A DNA stretch of 64,000 nt from Protula sp. h YS-2021 (Eukaryota > Annelida > Polychaeta > Sabellida > Serpulidae): assembly GCA_949752745.1 (NCBI GenBank), contig OX457028.1, positions 28,050,645 through 28,114,644 of the forward strand, in the 5' to 3' direction. Shown here one piece after another: positions 1 through 11,429 of this stretch. Each line of letters begins with the position of its first letter. Position 1 is the stretch's first letter. The notes under the pieces are model-generated. The model did not search any database and was not told where the DNA came from. It was given only the letters and a program-made list of their open reading frames with translations. The position numbers were made by a program, and so were the translations under genes.

Positions 1-1885
1 GACGCCCTTGATTTGTGTTCTACACCAAAAACTCGTGATAAACGATTTGGGCTTGGAAGCGTGGGCTAGATCCCTGAAGTGGTAACACATAAATAAGTTA
101 TGAGTGGAGAAGTCGTGATGTTTGTTTTGTTTTCTCAGTTGCCGTGAGATTTCTAATTTAGTTGTATTGTCTCATCAGGTCCAAAATTGCTGTACCAACG
201 CACGAAATTGAATGACATCGATACACGCTACTGATGTTCGTTATTGGGAAAAATGATTTTCATTAGTGAATAAAACTAGTGTTCGATAGATACGTGAGCA
301 TCAAAACCGAGCTAATGACTGTCAAGTGATAATAACAATCTGCCATACCCAGAAGGGAATAACAGAAAGGTATCTTACAATACCGCGCAATTGCTTAAAA
401 TTGCTTTGCTAAAAGCAACCAAATCACAACTTCAAAATGCAGGATCTATTCCTAAATACTTATTAAAAGCTATGACTGCCAGTATTGGTTTTATAACGAA
501 AGGAAATTGGTTTTTTTTCAAGAAGGAGAAACATTTTAAAAGAGTTATTTTTATGTATCTTTGCCGTAATTAAATGATTTTGTCTTGCATGTCAAAAAAG
601 CAAGTTCGATGACAGTCGTAATAACTTACAGGTATTAACGGAAATTGCATTATTTAATCATCACTAGGCGCTCTGCACCATCTGCAAGACGAGTCTTGGA
701 AAAGGGGGAATTTCGATTACCAAATGACAAATTAAGCTTTCTTGGATAAAAAATAATAAACTGAGGGAGTGTCTTTTTATATGTTTTGTTTAGATTACTT
801 GGCGAATCTCAGTTATACGTTTACACAACCCATTGCTACGAATTTGCTTTGAATAGTATTGGGGGAAATAGCAGAAATGCAATAACAAAATGCAAGATTC
901 ATTTGGAAAGCGCATCAGTACTGCACTTCTTGACATGACAAGAGCAGTGCGACAGAATATCACTGCGTAAAAAATCAAAGAATTTACCGTTTTAGGGCGA
1001 AAACACATTTTTTGTCGCAATACATTGACATCTTTATTTTCTAGTAGACAATCAAGAAGTGTGAAAAAATGGCAAATGGTTTTTGAGGCTATGGGAACGG
1101 AAGTGGATGTGACAGGCCTCGATATAAAGGGATGGTCATGTTGATATGTACCAGTCTGTATATATGATATATATATATCTCCATGGTTAACACATTGAAC
1201 GTACCAAATGTGCGTTCTCACGTCAACTCTCACACACATGTTAATATTAAACAGTGTTGCGTGGTGTCGCTAAGTTCGACTGATAAATAATGAGTAAGGT
1301 ATGAGCCAAACAATTTGTTGGATGGACATAACTTGTTTCGAGATTGCAGAGAATAACACAGACTACCCCCAAGCCTGCAACGGAGCCTTTGGGATCATCT
1401 TCAGGTATCAGATTCATTCGTGAAATTATAGCCTAAATTATAGCCCATCTTAACATCTTCATACCAGTTTAACCCGACATATTTTGCGTTCACGGGGTGG
1501 GTGGGGGGGGGGGGGAAGTGGCCGAAAGAACAGTGCTTCCATCAATTCATTTTTTTGTTCACAAATGTACGATACTTTCTTGCCATCAAATATTCTTTTC
1601 ACTGCAATGATTATCAGCCAAGGACATTATCAGGACAATTTTTGAAATCAGCATTTTAAGTGGCACTTTCTGCATCTCGTTTTTTTATTTTCATCTCTTC
1701 AATGAGCGATAAGGAAGCAACAGCTCGTTTAGTAGCACACTCAGTGTTTACAAAGGCATTCGTTTGCTATACTGGATCGATTAGATGGCGGAGTGACCCG
1801 CTTGCGAACATCACAGAAGAAAATATATGTTTTTTTGTGATGACCGAGAAGGTCCATCTGATTTAACGTCTATTAGGCCAAGACG
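1..1885. other. Unassigned intergenic DNA
   Basis: I see no supportable gene. The longest open frames are short, lack recognisable motifs and look like chance. A 13-base G run lies at 1503-1515 and a short TA-rich stretch at about 1160-1180. Confidence 0.5.
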
Positions 1886-2265
1886 GCCGGAAATCTCGTA
1901 CTGTTTTCAAGAGAATAGTCAGATTCCGCTTGATCATGACCGAGGAGGTCAAGGTCACCACTGAACTCCTTATGCAGCATCTTTTAGACTCAAACACACG
2001 ATTCAGATAGAGAGGTTACTCCTTACCTGAACCAGATATGTGTTCAAATAAGGATTTGAGCCCTATAACTAGCCCTTTTCCGTAAATAAAAAACAATGGT
2101 TTTGAAAAATATTTTTAAATCAGTCTGACCTTGACCTTGAAGGTCACAGTGAAAAATACGGATTTCATGAGGTCTCATACACTTTCTACCTGTGCTAAAT
2201 GTAGTCTTCTTAGGCTAAACCTTGTAGATGGAGTTTTCGGGAAATCATTTTGAGCCATAAAATAC
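1886..2265. repeat. Dispersed repeat with TCAAGGTCA motifs, left part
   Basis: This stretch holds several AGGTCA half-sites: a TCAAGGTCA near 1947-1956 and two overlapping TGACCTTGA copies within 2126-2146. Its end (about 2126-2250) is similar, in the same orientation, to 3545-3665 on the other side of the inverted-repeat element. A related AGGTCA-bearing stretch occurs at 17930-18080. The pattern suggests a dispersed repeat family interrupted by the element at 2266-3542. The family is not identified. Confidence 0.5.
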
Positions 2266-2352
2266 CAAAGACTGTTTACTACTAAGATATGACACTCAGC
2301 CATTTTCGCGTATCCAGACCGCAGTGGCGCCGCCTGGTATAAGAGTTGCAAA
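2266..2352 (+). repeat. Left terminal inverted repeat of the THAP-type element
   Basis: It pairs with 3454-3542. The best-matching outer block is about 32 bp, followed by a less similar middle and a second matching inner block (CTGGTA..AGAGTTGCAAA). Confidence 0.6.
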
Positions 2353-2479
2353 TTAAGCTGTCAGTACATTGGGGCTACCTGGAAAATGGACGTGTTTTTT
2401 AACTTTTCATTACTTTTTCGGTCTTAATGTTTATAAAAACATTTTGTCGCCTGGATAGTGATTAGTAAAGAATCAGAGT

Positions 2480-3238
2480 ATGGCTACTACAAGAAGAGGA
2501 CGACCTTGTGCAGCAATAGGATGCGGTAATGACTACTACAACTGCAATCTTTCCTTCTTTAGATTTCCAACGGACAAACATATAAAACACTGTTTATGTT
2601 CGAAACCCCTCTCTCAAAAATTACAATATCGCGCCACGCGCCAAAAATTCGAAGTACAAAGAAGGAATTAAAAAACTCCAAAAGCATCTTTTTTCTGTGG
2701 GTCCATCCTCACCTAAAGAAAAATGTGATGAAAAAAGGATAGTTTGTTTCAACGCCTTCATCATCAACTACACCTGATATGCCCAAAAACAATTTAAAAA
2801 AAGAGGTGCAACGACTTCGTCAAAGGTTTGGAGGGCGAAAAAAAAAAACAAACAAAACGGACCAATTCTGCAGCGGCCAAAATTAATTCTTGCATGAATG
2901 AACTTAGCCAATATTTATTTATACCATCCGAAAAATTGGGTTATTTTTGTGAAAGATCTGGAATCCGTTTTCGTCACCGTTTTTCCAATGGTGCAGCACA
3001 TGAAAAAACTTGACACGAGACTCGTTTGCCAGATATATGGAAAAATGTAATTGAATGTACAAATACCGCGTATGTTAAAAAGATAAAAGGCGCTCTAAGA
3101 TTGTTCATGAAGATGCGAATTCCAGAAAAAGGCAAATTTTTTCTTAAGTTAGATCCTAGAGTGATAAAAGAAACAGAAAAGTCTTACAGTTTGTTCATGT
3201 GTAAATGTGAGAGCAGTATTTACCTTTTTCTGTTGTGA
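2480..3238 (+). pseudogene. THAP-domain transposase remnant
   Basis: The first 63 codons start with Met and show C10-x4-C15, an early Asn and FFRFPTD at about residues 25-31. These match the N-terminal half of a THAP domain (C-x2-4-C ... FHxFPxD). The C-terminal Cys and His of the domain are not seen. After a stop near 2671 the frame shifts; further open stretches at 2828-3013 and 3026-3238 are in the same frame as each other, separated by a stop codon at about 3011. There is no recognisable catalytic core, so this is a dead fragment. THAP domains bind the ends of P-type transposons; that role here is inference from the family and from the surrounding inverted repeats. Confidence 0.55.
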
Positions 3239-3453
3239 TCTTTGATGGGAGGGTGGGGAGGGGATGATCGTTATCTGATCAGATTTGTTAAATAAAAACT
3301 GGCTGTGCTAATAAAATGGCATTTTTTATCCTTCTTTCTTCTATTGTTAATCTCCTGTTGAAATAAATAAATTACTTTAAATCCCCTAAAATCTATTGAA
3401 ATATTGCGCTTAACACCAATACTGTAAAGTGTTTTGACAGCTGTTTTTCTGAG

Positions 3454-3542
3454 TTTGCAACTCTGCTACCAGGGGCGCTGCAATCAGCTGGATACTATAG
3501 GCTGTATAGGGAGTGTCATATCTTAGTAGTTTATAGTCTTTG
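3454..3542 (-). repeat. Right terminal inverted repeat of the THAP-type element
   Basis: It is the inverted partner of 2266-2352, ending outward in AGTCTTTG, the complement of the left end's CAAAGACT. Confidence 0.6.
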
Positions 3543-3544
3543 AC

Positions 3545-3665
3545 CTCAATTTGATCTTGAATGTCAAGTTTTAAAAAATACGGATTTCACTACGTGTCAT
3601 ATTCTTCTATTTTCGTGTCAAAATTCGTCTTCCCACGTCAAATAGCCTAGGAGTTTTCTGGAAAC
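3545..3665. repeat. Dispersed repeat, right flank copy
   Basis: It is a diverged direct copy of about 2140-2250. Shared landmarks are AAAAATACGGATTTCA and a stretch with GAGTTTTC near its end. Confidence 0.45.
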
Positions 3666-6648
3666 CATCCGAGGCAAAAAAAAAAAAAACTAAACTAAAA
3701 AAGAGAAAAAAAGGAATAAACTTTCGGAATATCTAGCAAAGCATGCCCATTTACAAACATTGCTTGTAAATGAGAAGAATGCAGAGACCTTGCACCTTAC
3801 TGCCAAGCTAGGAACCAAAAAGCCTGTAGTGAATGCAATTTCAAGCTTCTTAAATATCCTTGCTAAGTTGTAGGTACGTTGTATTGCCAGTTTACTAAAG
3901 ACACATGAAAAACACACAGGTGACTCTTCAGGCAAAAAAATGCTCCCACGCAAATTTCGAATTCCAGGCATTTTAAAAACTTTTCTTTCAAAGTAAAAAT
4001 TTGTAAGGGCACATGTCTACAGTTAAACACTTCTCGTCCTAATGTAAAGTTCCACAGAGGCAGGTCTAAAGGCTTTGTATTTTAGATTATTTCTCTTCAT
4101 TTTTCGCTATCTGAGTCAGACTGCGGCTATGCGCCCAAATTCTGTGGACAGACACTCCAAGCCCTCTGCTATCGGACTCTTCGGCTTTTTAGATTTTACC
4201 AACAACAATAAATGAGACACGTTATTTTTTTCAACAGATATTTGACATTTACAGTAATTTCGTATGTGGTGTTATTTCATAAACCTTAAGTTTATACCGC
4301 AGTTGCTAACCACCCTTGTTGCGGCATACAGCAACAACAACACAGGAATTGTTTTCTGTGGAAGCACAATTAACTACGAGCAACATTTTCCCTTGGAAGT
4401 CTTCCTGTTGCTTTTCACCATATGTAGGTCAACAACCCCGCGTTCGATGCTATTTGGAATCTGCACTACAGCTTATCATATTCTTGCATTGTGTATTTGC
4501 AATTACGGTCAATGTGGTCAGGGTCCAGTTCCTCTCTGCCTAGAAATGGACATCCTTACAATGTACTTCGCTGACTGGTTGCTAGCAACTTATTATTTGC
4601 CCACCACTAAAACTCGGACCAAATTTGACCATACAGTGTGGCATCCGGTTTTCAAAAACAGTGGAATCAGTGGAATAAAAGATTAAAAATTTGTTCACAT
4701 TATTTAAGTCAACAATCATAAGTCAAATAAAAAAAAAAACGACTTTAACTTATGACTCAAGCAATGAGAATACATATTAGGAATGGAAATTGTATGACTA
4801 TGTAACAGTGTCCGATGGTCTGTCCATGGTATTTCCTGGTAACTGACCCATTGTCGAGCTGGTGTCCACACGCATACTTTCTAATATACGAGTTAAACTG
4901 TGAGCCAGGTATGGCTGCAAAGGCAGAGTGTCAGCTTTTATTAAAGGTGTTGTGTCTGCAATGTGTAAAATAACTGCATCATGAATAGAACCTAAGAAAA
5001 ATCAAAAAGAATCAGAATACAGAACAGTTAAGTCAGCCATGATTTGGAAACACTTTAAGAGAACACTACAATGATAAACCAACATTTTAATGCGCATAGG
5101 TGCTTTTACAAACGTTTTCTTAACGTTAAGCTCTGTGCTTGTGGGCGGGTGGGCTTTGGTGGGCAACTGACCACAGAGTAATCTGCTGCTAGGCAACTGA
5201 ATGACGCATGGCGGGGGAGGGGGTGGATATGTACAGTCTTGTCAGGCAACAAACTTTTTATAGCTTGCTATGGGGCCGTGTATATTGTTGGCTTTCTACT
5301 ACGAAAATGTGTGCTCACGTTAACGTTTATTTTGGCTTGTGCGGCGGGAGGGGTGGGGTGTGTATTTCCTTGGGAAATCGTTCTCTAAGGACCAGTAAGC
5401 CAACAGGTGATAGCTTTTAATAACAGAAAACATATAATTTTGAATAACGCCATAATATCGTAGCCCGGTGATGCTGTTAGGTGTCAAAACATATATAGAC
5501 AGTCGTTATAGTCCGACTTTCGCGTAAAAATACCACCCATTTGTGAGAATGAACTTCAAGCAAATTTATGAGGAAGCGTTACACCCAACAGGCGGCACCA
5601 ACCAACAGCTGATTAACACTATATCTTGTATTAACTATCGATTTCGGCCCTTGACAATGGTAGATTACTCTATCGATTTGGTTGTTGTACTGAGGTGTGT
5701 GTGTGGGGGGGGGGGGGGTGAGGGGAGGACGGGGGGGGGGGGCAGAACTGCTTCCTACACGTAGAACTAATAGATACGTTGTCTTTTAAATAAGTTACTA
5801 TAAATAGTCCAAGCATTTCAAACAGCCGCAGACCACAGTTAATTTACTGATATGTTTCTTTATAGCTTCGGCTTAAATGACGCATTTCCTATGGTACTGA
5901 CCCCCCAAACTACATGTATCCCAGTAAAGGGTTCTTCCACACGCATTAAGATGCCATCCGAAATAGGGCAAAACCGGTTACCACTTTGTTGCTATGTTAT
6001 GTCAAAGGTACCCTCGGCCACCTCACTTCTTGATCAAAACAAACAGACGATATGCTCACCTTTAACCTCAATTTCTCCTATGAAAACAAAGATAGACAAT
6101 AATTATATCTACACAACACAAACTACAATTGCTTACCTTTACGATGGTAATTGTTATATTGTTCTTCTACCAAATGGTTAAGTTATTATACTGCAATTTA
6201 TCAAGGAACTATTTTGTTAAGTGTAGCCTTATTGTTGGTGAACCAGGAGGTAAACAATGTCTGAATTCTACATGTTTTTAAAACATGGTTGGCGATTTTC
6301 CCGTTGTCTTCAGCGCATTATTACTCTTGGGGATTTGCCAAAGAGCAGCTAAAATACACCCGTAGTTGCAAAAACAAACGCGAGGGAAATCACATCTCTG
6401 CTTAGTCCGGATTATAACCCTCTTTTGTAGAAATGAAGAGTTGGGCCATGTTAGACCGACAATATTCCAGTACATTTGACACCCAGTAGCAGTGATTGGT
6501 TTTGATGGTGTCCATATTATAACTCCCCTCTTAAAATGCACAGTACCCTTGACGCCAGTTGACGGTTATTAGTTTTGATGGTTTTAATATGTCAGTTGAA
6601 AATTTGTGATAAAGAGTGATAAAGTTCAAAATATTTTTTTAGTAAAAA
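3666..6648. other. Unassigned intergenic DNA with G runs
   Basis: No gene is supported. The 140-codon open frame at 4264-4686 and the 109-codon frame at 5852-6181 show no motif. G runs lie at 5705-5718 (14) and 5731-5742 (12), and short A runs near 3677 and 4729. Confidence 0.45.
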
Positions 6649-6755
6649 GTTGGTCAAATGGTCGTTTCTTTAATTAAGGTGTTGGTCAATCGAACGTTGG
6701 TCAATTGTCCGTTGGTCATGTGTCCGTTGGTCAATCTACCGTTGGCCAATTGGGA
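6649..6755. repeat. Degenerate 15-bp tandem repeat (GTTGGTCAAtTGtcC)
   Basis: Several units of about 15-18 bp, each starting GTTGGTCA or GTTGGCCA, follow one another, with variable ends such as ATTGTCC, ATGTGTCC and ATCTACC. No known element is assigned. Confidence 0.6.
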
Positions 6756-7030
6756 CCCCGGCCGTGTGTTATCTTAATCAAAGGTAGGAGGTCCTTCGGA
6801 GTGAAGTGTTGGTGAAGAATTAGTTTGTATAAAATGTGGCTAGACGGATTTGAACTGGGAACCCTTCGCTTACCAACGTCTTAACGGAAGTGAACTGGTT
6901 TGTATTTGGTATCAAAATATAAATACCAAACAGCTTATATTTAACTTATTCTGAAAAATGTTGCAAGAGAGCAAAGCACTTATTTATGAATTAAATGGCA
7001 GCATACGAGCGGTTTGTTGTGACATTTTAT

Positions 7031-7052
7031 GGGAAGTCTTCAGTTAAATGAC

Positions 7053-7129
<77 letters not shown>

Positions 7130-7172
7130 GGGAAGTCTTCAGTTTAATGACATATAATAATAATAATAATAA
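7031..7172. repeat. Duplicated unit with (AAT)n microsatellite
   Basis: The sequence GGGAAGTCTTCAGTT.AATGACATA occurs at 7031 and again at 7130, about 99 bp apart. Each copy is followed by an (AAT)n tract, long at 7055-7129 and short at about 7154-7172. This is a tandem duplication that includes the microsatellite. Confidence 0.75.
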
Positions 7173-8479
7173 TAGTTTATTTACAAGCAGTCTATTATTC
7201 TATTTAGAGTGGACTTGTAAAATATTTAACGTGGATTTTTTGCTCAGAAAACACGCTTATTTTCCCAAAGAACCCTGTTTTAAATCAGTCCAAAGAATTA
7301 AAACAGTGAATTCTGCTGTCAGTAAATCCTCACTGCCATGCAACTCGGGATTTTCCTACAACAGAATACACTGTTTTTCATCCTTTTAACCTGATGTAAA
7401 ATTTTCATTAAATCAGATAGATCTCTGAATTACTAACAAATATCTCTAATTCAATAAAATAGATGCAATTATTTGAATTAAGACTGAAGTGGAACTTCAT
7501 TATGGCTAAAGTAGAAATTGTACAATGATCCTTATTGCATTGAAGAAATATGCTTGCACGCAATTACTCACATCAAAACAGAGAGTGGAACTTTCTGCTA
7601 TTATCTCCAAATGCTTGGATTTTCGACTGGTCGTGAATTCAACGCCTGAGAAAGAGTCAACACCTGGGACTGCTAACTCAGCATCTATCTACAGGATGAG
7701 AACTGTCCTAAGACAGCAGCTGACTGTGACAGCTGTCATGGTTTTACTAAACTATAACTAAAACGTGCATCACATGCTTCACTCATTTTCTATACATCTC
7801 TTGAAATTAAAGCATCAGACATTTCGCCTGTGTAAATAAACGGCATGTTTATTGTATCGACAGCGTGTGCCATTTTGAGAAATTGATTGCCCGAAGATAA
7901 ATCCCCAAGAACGACGACAAATAAGTTGTCTCTCTTTGACGGATCGGTCCGACTCTTTTCATTTCGACATCCAGGTCCGAGCTCTCAAGAAATGGATACT
8001 GAGACATTCAATCCATATTTGACAGGCAAACAGTCCTGGTAAACAAACTCCGGGTGCTGCTCCTTGAAGGCTGTGGCAAAACTATGCCGAAGTCTTCTTG
8101 AATATGATTTATGTACCGAAAGGGATTTTTAATCATCAACAGAATGTCATTCAGAAAGCAATAAAATGCAATCCTTCCATTATCCGACACGTTCACATAG
8201 AATGTATGACATTTAGCCTAGCGACATTTAGCCGAAATCGGCATCTTATATCTTCATACCTTCCAAAATGATGAAAACTAAGAGGGGGGCGGGAGCGAGT
8301 TGTGACGGTCGTGGTTGTTTTTGTGGTGGTAATACCGGGTAAGTATGATCAAACTGAGGGAAACAATATTTGCAAGCCAACGCTAAACAGAAAAATATGA
8401 ACTCGATATGCCGTACAAAAAAAAAAAACAACAACAACAACCACTCCCTCCACCCCCTTGTTGCTGTAAACAAACTGTT
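7173..8479. other. Unassigned intergenic DNA
   Basis: No gene or known repeat is recognised. An A/CAA stretch lies at about 8417-8441. Confidence 0.4.
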
Positions 8480-9050
8480 GAATTTGTGGCGTCAATAATT
8501 CAGTTGTGATAGTAGTAAAGAACTCATTGATGTCAAAAATTAAATAATGCTATTAATAAAACACATCATATGTTATGTCAGTAAATTATTTTCTATCAAA
8601 AATTGAATTACTGATGTCAATAATCCAGCAGTAAATTTGCACATTAGTGAAAATTTCACTTTCGAATTTTCGATATTCAGAACTATGTTATTGATCAATA
8701 TCAATAACTCAGCTGCTAACACCAGGAATGGCGATCAGCATGTGATATCAGAAATTGCTTTATCGGCTTCAAGGAGAGAATTTCTTATATAAAACATATC
8801 AATACTGACATAATTAAAAAAAAACAACAATATTTTTTATATAAAAAGAATTTCTTGCTATCATTAAAACAATTTCTGATATCACGAATTTCATCAGATC
8901 TGCAAATAGTGATATCAAAATTATGATATCAGTAATTAATTTCTGAAGTCAAAAATGATTTTTTATATCAACATTTGAATTTCATGACATACCCAATGAA
9001 GTTTTGATTTAAAAAATTATTTATTGAAATCAAGAATAAAGAAATAAAAC
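8480..9050. repeat. AT-rich degenerate repeat of GATATC/GATGTCA palindromes
   Basis: Over about 570 bp, words such as TGATATCA, TGATGTCAATAA, AAAAATTGAATT and TTTCTGATATCA recur at irregular 25-40 bp spacing on both strands. It behaves like a decayed satellite built of short palindromes. Confidence 0.5.
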
Positions 9051-9999
9051 CTGTTGCTTGCTGCATTAGTAAAATGTCTATTTTCGCACAACTGAATTTA
9101 AAATCGCTGCGTTTCATAGCTGAGAACAACAGCTAACTTTTCAAATTAGTCCTGTTAAACATTTACCAGACATTCACGCCATTGATTTAAGCAAACCACC
9201 CGTGGCTATGCTACGCCCCCAGATATTAATATATGCATATAGTAAATTAATTTATAGCAATAAACTTGTGGTGTTTTTACACTCTCAGTTATTAATAAAT
9301 AACTAAAACAGAAATAAATTAGAATGATCAAAACAACATAATGATCTATATTTACGAGCAGTTATTCTAGCTTTAAACAATTGCGAGCTTAGGGTTATAA
9401 ATATATCCAGCGATTATATCTGTAGTTAGGTTATCATTGTTGATAAATTATTCAACGCTGGTGGTCAATGACTCTTAAATTATGTATATTTTCAAGTGTC
9501 CGAAAATTTATCAAAACACTGTTCCTTCTGATAGAATATATTACTTTTCTTTTTGTAGATAATCCAAGCACTTCGTCTTAAGCAGAAACAATACAGTGTG
9601 ACCTGCTTAGTCCAGATTGGACCCTACCTGGATGTTAAACCTGGATAAAAACAACATCCAAACGCAACTAAAGTAGATTTTTATCGCGCATCGGTACGGT
9701 TTCCATGTGCAAATTGAGGAACAAAAAATCCCAGCGTTGATCTATAAACAGCGCTACGAAAGATAAAGGTTTGAACTAGACTGTGCACTCTAATAAGACT
9801 ACTCAAGACAGATGTAAAACTGATTGAGATGCATGTATGATATATGCTTATGCAGATAAAACAAAACGAAGCTGTAACATACACATAACAAACACCTGTC
9901 GTCCTTTGAGCTGAATTATTGGAGATTACTGTATATGTTATAACTGCGTCTTGCGAGGCACCACATGTTCAACACAAAAAGCCAGACAACACAAGTATT
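9051..9999. other. Unassigned DNA upstream of the Tob gene
   Basis: No coding sequence is recognised. A stretch at about 9594-9660 (CAGTGTGACCTGCTTAGTCC...) weakly resembles the end of a pogo-like miniature element, but no partner end was found. The distal Tob promoter may extend into this region; no specific factor site is claimed. Confidence 0.35.
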
Positions 10000-10066
10000 C
10001 ATCATATACAGAAACGGTTCTATTCGATACATAGACTTCTAACGCAAACGGAGGAGGCGGACAGAG

Positions 10067-10073
10067 TATAAAA
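10067..10073 (+). promoter_or_regulatory. TATA box of the Tob-family gene
   Basis: TATAAAA lies 70 bp before the start codon at 10143. Transcription would be expected to begin about 25-30 bp downstream, near 10098, giving a 5' leader of roughly 45 nt with no intron. A distant, spliced upstream exon cannot be excluded from sequence alone. Confidence 0.6.
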
Positions 10074-10142
10074 CACACTGTAAAGAACGATTTTTAACAT
10101 CTTTTAAAGTACATTAAGGTTTGAACAGTAAAGGATAAAGCT

Positions 10143-11429
10143 ATGTCGATGGATGTGGAAGTGTCAATTGCACGGAACTTTGTAATATCTTACCTGTATA
10201 ACAAACTTCCCCGCAGGCGGGTCGATTGTTTCGGCGAGGAGCTTGAAAAGGGCCTGAAGCATAAGTTTGAAGGTCACTGGTACCCTGATATGCCCTTTAA
10301 AGGGTCAGCGTTCCGCTGTGTCAAGGTCAATGGGCTGGCTGCAGAACCTCTGGTAGAGCAGGCGGCAGTTAACAGTGGCATCAATATTGAGGAAGTGAGG
10401 GAATATCTACCAAAGGAATTAACACTTTGGATAGATCCAAAGGAGGTGTCCTATAGAATAGGTGAGAAAGGACTTGTAAAGATTTTATACTCTGATAGAA
10501 AAGAGGAGTTTCCTTGTGAAGTAACAGACTGCGAAATTATCGATATGAATGGCGGATTCAATCCAGATGCACAAAGTTTCAGGCCTATAGAAACACTCTC
10601 TGCCTCAATGTCCAGCCTTAATCTGTCTCCGGCCGACGGCTCATCTCCCGTGAGCCCGTGGGGATCTCCCTCGCCGACTCACGTCTTGCAGAATTCGGGT
10701 ACAAGTCCAATTAACACACATAATGGTTTCAACCCTATTCCACGCGGGCAACAAGACCAGAGGTTTACGGCAGCCATGTTTGCCCAGACAAAATTCGGCT
10801 CGACCAAGCTGAAATCCAATGCGAAACGTCCAAATCGCCTATCGCCTACGGATTTTGGAGGGTACATGAAACAGCGCCCAGTCTTGCAAAGTCACTGGAT
10901 TAATGGGGTAGGAGCTGTGAGTCCGGTCGGCGCTGCTGGGTACCACGCGCTTAATGGCTTTCCCGCGGCTCCGCCATTGGCTTATCCGCCGCAATTACAC
11001 ACACCGGTCCCAAGAGGACGCCTTAACCTTAGTCCCAGAGATGCCCGTCAGGATCTTCTTAACCACCAACGCCTGCTAGAGTTCCAACAAAATCAGATCC
11101 AGCAACAACATAACGTCCTGCAAAATGGCCTCCTTAGTCCAACAACATCGTCTGGTCTTAACGCTGATCTGTTTCCCGCTGCCCCTGCAGCCTCACACGC
11201 TGGTCCCTATCCAACTTCCCAGGGTGCGGGCAACCCGGAAGGCAACCACTTCACTATGAAATCACCTGCATCATCTGATCTCGGTCTACAAGGCATCATG
11301 GGGCGGATTGCGTCTCAAGACGAGAATGGCGCTAATCAAGTGAAATCAGGTCATAGCAACGACAATGCAAACTGGGGCAACATGTCTTCTCCCTACGCGC
11401 ACCTGCAGCACCTGCTCGTTGCTAATTAA
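10143..11429 (+). CDS. Tob-like BTG/TOB family antiproliferative protein
   Basis: This 428-residue open frame is a BTG/TOB protein. The BTG domain spans about residues 1-118: box A runs from NKLPRRRVDCFGEELEKGLK (20-39) to GHWYPDMPFKGSAFRC, and box B includes LTLWIDPKEVSYRIGEKG (93-110). Trp96 corresponds to the Trp of Tob needed to contact the CAF1/CNOT7 deadenylase. FNPDAQSFRP (139-148) is a PAM2-like motif, the binding site for the MLLE domain of poly(A)-binding protein. FAQTKFGSTKLK (213-224) is typical of Tob1/Tob2 and absent from short BTG1-4 proteins. A Ser-Pro cluster (161-180) could be a MAP-kinase target, and a Gln-rich stretch lies at 315-323. Family role: recruits CCR4-NOT to mRNA, promotes deadenylation and restrains proliferation, in cytoplasm and nucleus. 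The coding region has no intron, as in vertebrate TOB1/2. The ATG at 10143 follows a TATA box and gives the expected N-terminus. The symbol is left blank because tob1 and tob2 cannot be separated here. Confidence 0.96.
   Translation: MSMDVEVSIARNFVISYLYNKLPRRRVDCFGEELEKGLKHKFEGHWYPDMPFKGSAFRCVKVNGLAAEPLVEQAAVNSGINIEEVREYLPKELTLWIDPKEVSYRIGEKGLVKILYSDRKEEFPCEVTDCEIIDMNGGFNPDAQSFRPIETLSASMSSLNLSPADGSSPVSPWGSPSPTHVLQNSGTSPINTHNGFNPIPRGQQDQRFTAAMFAQTKFGSTKLKSNAKRPNRLSPTDFGGYMKQRPVLQSHWINGVGAVSPVGAAGYHALNGFPAAPPLAYPPQLHTPVPRGRLNLSPRDARQDLLNHQRLLEFQQNQIQQQHNVLQNGLLSPTTSSGLNADLFPAAPAASHAGPYPTSQGAGNPEGNHFTMKSPASSDLGLQGIMGRIASQDENGANQVKSGHSNDNANWGNMSSPYAHLQHLLVAN

Larger units (their letters stand above)
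2266..3542 (+). mobile_element. Decayed DNA transposon with inverted ends and THAP-like gene remnant
   Basis: The ends at 2266-2352 and 3454-3542 are imperfect inverted repeats. Both read inward from CAAAGACT through a shared block (ACTACTAAGATATGACACTC) and end in a shared GAGTTGCAAA. Between them lies a broken gene that begins like a THAP zinc-binding domain, as in P-element and Kolobok-type transposases. The element is only about 1.3 kb, so most of any transposase is missing. Flanking DNA on both sides belongs to the same dispersed repeat, as expected for an insertion. The superfamily (P or Kolobok-like) cannot be settled because I see no clean target duplication. Confidence 0.6.

Noticed and set aside
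790..1239. 149-codon minus-strand frame
   Set aside because: No motif, mixed composition and no promoter or splice context. It is the length expected by chance in AT-rich DNA.
4264..4686. 140-codon frame
   Set aside because: No recognisable domain, no support from neighbours.
6840..6890. tRNA or SINE head (AGTTCAAATCC on the minus strand)
   Set aside because: Only a B-box-like word is present, with no convincing A box, tail or target duplication.
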